Assembly: GCA_034431435.1 (NCBI GenBank)
Contig: DAOUDG010000051.1
Location: forward strand, 1 to 36,677
Origin: JAHCIE01 sp034431435
GTDB lineage: Bacteria > Chloroflexota > Anaerolineae > Epilineales > JAHCIE01
Direction: 5' to 3'
DNA length: 36,677 bases
Positions 33,111 to 36,677 of the stretch are shown here, one piece after another. Below the pieces are notes generated by a model, which worked only from the letters and a program-made list of their open reading frames with translations, did no database searches and had not been told where the DNA came from. Within the stretch, counting starts at the first letter, position 1, and every line of letters starts with the position of its first letter. Made by a program: the position numbers and the translations under genes.

Positions 33111-34493
33111 TTATTCGGGGGAAGTAGCGCGCGCCAGGGCCGCCACGATGGCGTCCGGCACGGCGGCATCCTGCTCAGCGAGGACGGTGCGCGGGTCGAA
33201 CAGTACGCGGTCGTTCTCGATGCGCGCGACGAGGGGCGGCCGGCCGCGACGTAGCTGCGCGGCCACGTCGCTGGGTCGCGTGGCGGCCAGGGCCAGCGCC
33301 CACGTGGGCAGCGTCTCCCCAGGCAGCGCGCCGCCGCCCACCGTGCTTTCCGCCGCCACCACCGCCGCATCGATGCCCCGCGCCGCCAGGGCCGCCGCCC
33401 AGGCCGTGGCGCGCGCGTGGAGCGTGTCGCGAGACGCGCCGATCATGGCCCACACGGGGATGCGCTCGACATCGCCGCGCTGATAGTGGAGCAGCGTCGC
33501 GTGCAGCGCGGCGAGGGTCAGCTTGTCGACGCGCAGGGCACGGGTCAGGGGGAATCGGCGCAGCCGCTCCACCAGCTCATGGCGGCCGACAATCAGCCCG
33601 GCCTGTGGCCCGCCTAATAGCTTGTCGCCGCTGAAGGCCACCAGGTCGGCCCCCGCCGCCAGGCTGGCCTGGGGGGTCGGCTCGGCGGCCAGACCATACG
33701 CCGTCGTGTCCACCAGCGCGCCGGAGCCGATGTCGTCGATGAGCCACAGGCCGTGGGCGTGGGCCAGCGCGGCCAGGTCGGCGCGGTCGGGGGTGTGGGT
33801 AAAGCCGACGAGCTTGAAGTTGCTGGCGTGGACGGTCAGGATGGCCGCCGTGTCGGGGGTGATGGCCGCCTCGTAGTCGCGGGCGTAGGTGCGGTTGGTC
33901 GTGCCTACCTCCACCAGCCGCGCCCCGCTCTGGCGCAGCACGTCGGGGATGCGGAAGCCGCCGCCGATCTCCACCAGCTCGCCCCGCGCGATGAGCACCT
34001 CACGCCCCGCGCCCAGCGCCGCCAGGATCAGGGTCACGGCCGCCGCATTGTTGTTGACGACCAGCCCCGCCTCCGCGCCCGTCAGCTCGGCGACGAGGCC
34101 CGCCGCGTGGCTATAGCGGGAACCCCGCTCGCCGGCCGCCAGGTCGTACTCCAGGTTCGAGTAACCGACGGCCACGTCGAGCATGGCCTGGCAGGCGTCG
34201 GCGCTTAGCGGGGCGCGGCCCAGGTTGGTATGGATGATGACGCCACTGGCGTTGATGACCGGCACGAGGGTCGGCGCGACTCGCGCTTCGACGCTGGCGC
34301 GCACGGCGTCCAGCAGGTCGGCCTCGCTCGGCGGGGAGCCGCCCGCTTGCAGCCGCGCCCGGGCATCCGCCAGCGCGCCGCGCACCGCGTCGGTCACCAG
34401 GGGGCGGCCGTGGGCGGCGATGAGGGGCGCGAGGGCGGGCGAATGGAGCAGGCGGTCCACGCTGGGCAGGTGGCGCAACACGGAGACGGACAT
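33111..34493 (-). CDS. selA: L-seryl-tRNA(Sec) selenium transferase
   Basis: A 460-residue PLP enzyme that converts seryl-tRNA(Sec) to selenocysteinyl-tRNA(Sec) using selenophosphate. The N-terminal domain (LRHLPSVDRLLHSPALAPLI) and INASGVIIHTNLGRAPLS are SelA hallmarks, followed by YSNLEYDLAAGERGSRYSHA and the PLP lysine Lys291 in VAFSGDKLLGGPQAGLIVG. The length is normal for bacterial SelA. ATG 34493 has AAGGTAG upstream and a promoter at 34547-34574. No selB, selD or tRNA(Sec) gene is visible in the window, so the rest of the selenocysteine pathway, if present, is elsewhere. Confidence 0.95.
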   Translation of the reverse strand: MSVSVLRHLPSVDRLLHSPALAPLIAAHGRPLVTDAVRGALADARARLQAGGSPPSEADLLDAVRASVEARVAPTLVPVINASGVIIHTNLGRAPLSADACQAMLDVAVGYSNLEYDLAAGERGSRYSHAAGLVAELTGAEAGLVVNNNAAAVTLILAALGAGREVLIARGELVEIGGGFRIPDVLRQSGARLVEVGTTNRTYARDYEAAITPDTAAILTVHASNFKLVGFTHTPDRADLAALAHAHGLWLIDDIGSGALVDTTAYGLAAEPTPQASLAAGADLVAFSGDKLLGGPQAGLIVGRHELVERLRRFPLTRALRVDKLTLAALHATLLHYQRGDVERIPVWAMIGASRDTLHARATAWAAALAARGIDAAVVAAESTVGGGALPGETLPTWALALAATRPSDVAAQLRRGRPPLVARIENDRVLFDPRTVLAEQDAAVPDAIVAALARATSPE

Positions 34494-34546
34494 TCTACCT
34501 TACCGTTCTGTGAGTAGCCTTATCTCGTGACACAGGACATGGGCTG

Positions 34547-34574
34547 ATTGTAGGTCATTTGGGCGGCGCGTCAA
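34547..34574 (-). promoter_or_regulatory. Promoter of selA
   Basis: On the minus strand TTGACG (34574-34569) and TACAAT (34552-34547) are 16 bases apart, giving a leader of about 47 bases. Confidence 0.7.
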
Positions 34575-34583
34575 CTCCCCGGC

Positions 34584-34692
34584 GCAGGCACGGGGGCCTG
34601 GGGGCAGAGGGCAGGCACGGGGGCCTGCCCCTACGAGAGTGCGACGGTCGGGGTAGGGGTGGCCCCCCGTGGCCGCCCTCGTGCCTGGCGGC
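34584..34692 (+). repeat. Cluster of GTAGGGG-type palindromic repeats
   Basis: GCAGGCACGGGGGCCTG occurs twice (34584-34600 and 34611-34627). The second copy lies in the palindrome GGGCAGGC-ACGGGG-GCCTGCCC (34609-34630) followed by CTAC. A 40-base unit starting GTAGGGGTGGCC (34653-34692) matches 9283-9322 at about 33 of 40 positions. The cluster fills the gap between selA and the decayed gene, and its edge touches that gene's stop codon. Confidence 0.75.
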
Positions 34693-35916
34693 TAAGGCGC
34701 GGGGAGCGTGGGCGTTGGTGTTGGCACGGACAGACGCACGCGGTAAAGCTGGTCCGTGACGGCCCACCCATCGTACTTGGAGATCATACCAATGGCACGC
34801 GCAGGAGTAGCGCCACTAATGGGAACCCTGACAAGGTTCTTCTCGTCGCATTCAACCGATGAGAGGCCCCTCGGGCTAGGCACAGTGCATATCACGCCGT
34901 CTACGGCGTCTATGTACATCGGGCCCCCCCCGACTGGCTTGCCACAATCAGCCGCCACCCTGAGCCAGACCAAATACTAAGCCACGGTCCATACCCATAG
35001 CGTGTGTCGAAGGTGAAGCCGCTTAGCCAAACGTTGTTGGGGGACAACGCGGCTAAATCGGTTAGGCGAACACCATTGAAATCTTGCCCGCGACGCTGCC
35101 AGCCCGGTAATTCGCCTGTCCATTCGTAAGCGTAGCCGAAGCCCGTTGGCGACCAATACCAGTTCGTCGCCAACCACACCGACGACGACGACAGGGCAAG
35201 CACGCGAGCAGGGGATTCTCGCCCCGTCATCTCGGGCGGCGGCATCGCCCTCCACGTCGCCCCGTCCCATCGCATGACTACGCCTGGGTAACCCACTACC
35301 CACGCCTCCGCAGGCGACAGCGCCGACACACTGACCAACTTATCGCCCAACACAGCCGCCACGCGCCACACCGCTCCATCCCATCGCAACACCTGCCCCG
35401 ACGCCGTGGTCGCCCAGGCATCGGCGGGTGAGGTGGCGTCCAGATCGGTAATGGCCGCCGTGGTGGGCGAAGCAACCTCGTGGTAGCCCAGGGCATCGAG
35501 GGAATACAGGCGGCCCGCCGAGTCGCCCAACCACCCGTCCGACACCGACAACACTGTGATGGCCGTCCAGCGACCACCGCCGGGTGGGTTGCCCTACGGC
35601 TCAGCGCCGGGCCGCACCGCCAGCGGGTTGCGCACCAGCAGGGGCAGCCACACCTGGCCGGCCGGGGTCGCCGTGGGCGTTGGGTCGGTCGTCGCGGTTG
35701 CCGTTGGCTCGCTGGTGACTTCGGCGGTCGCCGTGGGCGTCAGCGTGTCGGTTGGCGACGGTGTGGCGGTCGCGGTCGGCGTTGCCGTTACGGTGTCGGT
35801 GGCGTCGGCCAGTGGCTGGCCGAGGGACGGGTGGGGCGGACCAGGAGAGTGGCAAGCAGGAGCAGCGCGGCGAGCAGGCCAGCCGCCATTGGCAGGCGTC
35901 GCATGGAGATTGCCAT
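34692..35916 (-). pseudogene. Decayed secreted beta-propeller-like (Ycf48/BNR-type) gene
   Basis: Three reading frames line up as one broken gene. From ATG 35916 a signal peptide (MRRLPMAAGLLAALLLLATL) is followed by a frame that stops early. A shift of one base near 35840 (a C-rich stretch) gives DTVTATPTATATPSPTDTLT and QVWLPLLVRNPLAVRPGAEP, ended by TAG at 35594-35596. The next frame, without its own good start, continues with repeated SDGWLGDSAGRLY, DAWATTASGQVLRWDGAVWR and EAWVVGYPGVVMRWDGATWR blades. It breaks at a run of eight C (G on the coding strand) at 34924-34931. Sequence beyond it continues in another frame (SKYDGWAVTDQLYRV, then TPTPTLPAP). Sequencing error at the homopolymer or programmed slippage are alternatives for single lesions. 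Confidence 0.7.
34910..35554 (-). CDS. Longest open piece of the propeller gene, hypothetical protein
   Basis: This uninterrupted 214-residue frame starts at a GTG within the propeller and would be called as a gene by itself. It has at least four blade-like units with a DaWa...G.vlrWDGa.Wr pattern, as in Ycf48-like and BNR repeat proteins. It has no signal peptide and no clear ribosome site. Coding-like sequence (GGRWTAITVLS) extends upstream of the GTG to the TAG. It ends abruptly 14 bases after the homopolymer with a short out-of-frame tail. It is most likely a remnant rather than a working gene. Confidence 0.5.
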   Translation of the reverse strand: MLSVSDGWLGDSAGRLYSLDALGYHEVASPTTAAITDLDATSPADAWATTASGQVLRWDGAVWRVAAVLGDKLVSVSALSPAEAWVVGYPGVVMRWDGATWRAMPPPEMTGRESPARVLALSSSSVWLATNWYWSPTGFGYAYEWTGELPGWQRRGQDFNGVRLTDLAALSPNNVWLSGFTFDTRYGYGPWLSIWSGSGWRLIVASQSGGARCT

Positions 35917-35941
35917 TTCAGGCGGGAATCGGGACGAGGGG

Positions 35942-36677
35942 TCAGATTTCGATTTGCGATTCAGATTCCAACGCCACTATAGATGACGTTTGTGCTGTCA
36001 CCGGGTTACGGCCTGGCAACAGTCTTTTCGCCAGGGCGCGGTCCTGGGCGGTGAGGCCGCCGACGGCGACGAGGATGCCCAGGTAGACGCCCGCCGCCAG
36101 GAGCAGCACCAGCAGCCACGGCCCGCGCCCCCACAGCAGGGCGAACACCACGGCCAGCGCCGCGCTGGCGAGGGCGGGCCGCCAGGCAAGGGCGAGCGGG
36201 TTGACGGGACCGACGCGACGGCGCACCGCCCACATGAAGGGGACCATCAGCACGATCTCGGACAGGATGGTGATGACGGCGGCGGCCGGGTAGCTGTAGC
36301 GCGGGATGAAGATGAGGTTGAAGACGATGTTGAAGGCGAAGGCCACGGCGAAGCTGCGCGTGATCCACTTCGCCTCATCCACGGCGACCAGCACGTACTG
36401 CGTCACGCCGTTGACGAAGCTGAAGGGCAGGAACCAGATCATGATGCTCAGCGCAATCGCGCCGGGGGGCAGGTAGGCGGGGCCGCCGAGTAGCCGAATC
36501 AACTGCGGCGACATGAAGGTCGTGGCGGCGGCGACGGGCAGGGCGATCATCAGCAGCGCGCGCAGCGCCAGGGTGTAGGGGCGCGTGAGGGGCGTGGAGA
36601 GAGATTGGGGATTAGAGATTAGAGATTGTTCCGTGGTCGGCCCGTCGGTGGTCGGTGGTCGGTGGTCGGTGGTCGGC
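35942..36677 (-). CDS. Polysaccharide flippase, Wzx/MOP superfamily (C-terminal part)
   Basis: The frame is open to the window edge; 245 codons are visible and the N-terminal half is missing. Helices include YTLALRALLMIALPVAAATT, AIALSIMIWFLPFSFVNGV, TRSFAVAFAFNIVFNLIFIP, AAAVITILSEIVLMVPFMWA and two near the end. The patterns LLGGPAYLPPGAIALSI and the NIVFNLIFIPRYSYPAAA segment are typical of lipid-linked oligosaccharide flippases. An ATG at 36550 exists, but the family pattern clearly continues upstream of it (TRPYTLALRALL), so it is not the real start. Upstream of that, the frame runs through a heptamer array encoding PTTDHRP-like repeats in the loop before this helix. It fits the polysaccharide theme of the window. 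Confidence 0.8.
   Translation of the reverse strand, partial: PTTDHRPPTTDGPTTEQSLISNPQSLSTPLTRPYTLALRALLMIALPVAAATTFMSPQLIRLLGGPAYLPPGAIALSIMIWFLPFSFVNGVTQYVLVAVDEAKWITRSFAVAFAFNIVFNLIFIPRYSYPAAAVITILSEIVLMVPFMWAVRRRVGPVNPLALAWRPALASAALAVVFALLWGRGPWLLVLLLAAGVYLGILVAVGGLTAQDRALAKRLLPGRNPVTAQTSSIVALESESQIEI
36644..36677 (+). repeat. GTCGGTG heptamer tandem array
   Basis: Four perfect GTCGGTG units (36644-36671) and a partial fifth run to the window edge. A related CCGTGGTCGG lies just before, and ATTAGAG-type short repeats at 36611-36627. Three copies of the same heptamer family occur at 10455-10475. On the minus strand the array is in frame with the flippase gene. Its full length is not known because the window ends inside it. 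Confidence 0.85.

Noticed and set aside
36644..36677. CRISPR array.
   Set aside because: The heptamers are contiguous with no spacers, and no cas gene is present.

Overview
The window is a chromosomal stretch from a GC-rich bacterium, most likely a member of the Chloroflexota. Supporting signs are densely packed high-GC genes, Thr-Pro-rich linkers followed by an LPLL-x-R tail on secreted proteins, intergenic heptamer arrays (GTCGGTG) and GTAGGGG palindromes, and a single-membrane style MreBCD/MinCDE set without visible outer-membrane machinery. The phylum is inferred; there is no rRNA gene in the window.

Layout. (1) 1-1372: a lacI-type regulator reads leftward into the start of a lipoprotein that looks like a sugar ABC transporter binding protein cut by the window edge. 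The regulator has a near-consensus promoter with a palindromic operator on its start site. (2) 1426-5588: a leftward operon of a left-handed beta-helix protein and two multi-membrane GT-C type glycosyltransferases. (3) 5589-5993: a 400-base gap holding a structured RNA candidate that ends in an excellent intrinsic terminator, just before a DUF885-type metallopeptidase-like gene. (4) 7201-10288, leftward: sensor kinase, OmpR-type regulator, and a NYN nuclease fused to a cold-shock-like domain. (5) 10568-13757, rightward: ABC ATPase and a double FtsX-type permease. (6) 13765-18479, leftward: a HerA-like ATPase and a very large membrane protein joining a glycoside-hydrolase-like domain to an O-antigen ligase/polymerase module.

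(7) 18567-27477, rightward, is the most coherent block: ribosomal protein L25, then mreB-mreC-mreD-mrdA (cell elongation), then a protealysin-like M4 peptidase with its emfourin-like inhibitor, then minC-minD-minE (division-site placement). Cell-wall elongation and septum placement therefore sit next to each other, with a protease/inhibitor pair between them. (8) 27548-36677, leftward: an 1819-residue secreted protein of DUF11 and invasin/Big-like repeats, selA, a decayed secreted beta-propeller gene with three disabling lesions, and the C-terminal half of a polysaccharide flippase cut by the window edge.

Two themes recur. One is cell-surface polysaccharide and envelope biology (GT39 enzymes, O-antigen ligase fusion, flippase, giant adhesin-like protein). 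The other is small repeat families that occupy intergenic space and, in two membrane protein genes, appear inserted in frame within loops. No tRNA, rRNA, insertion sequence or CRISPR array was seen. Starts were chosen from Shine-Dalgarno matches and family N-termini; all promoter calls are by eye.
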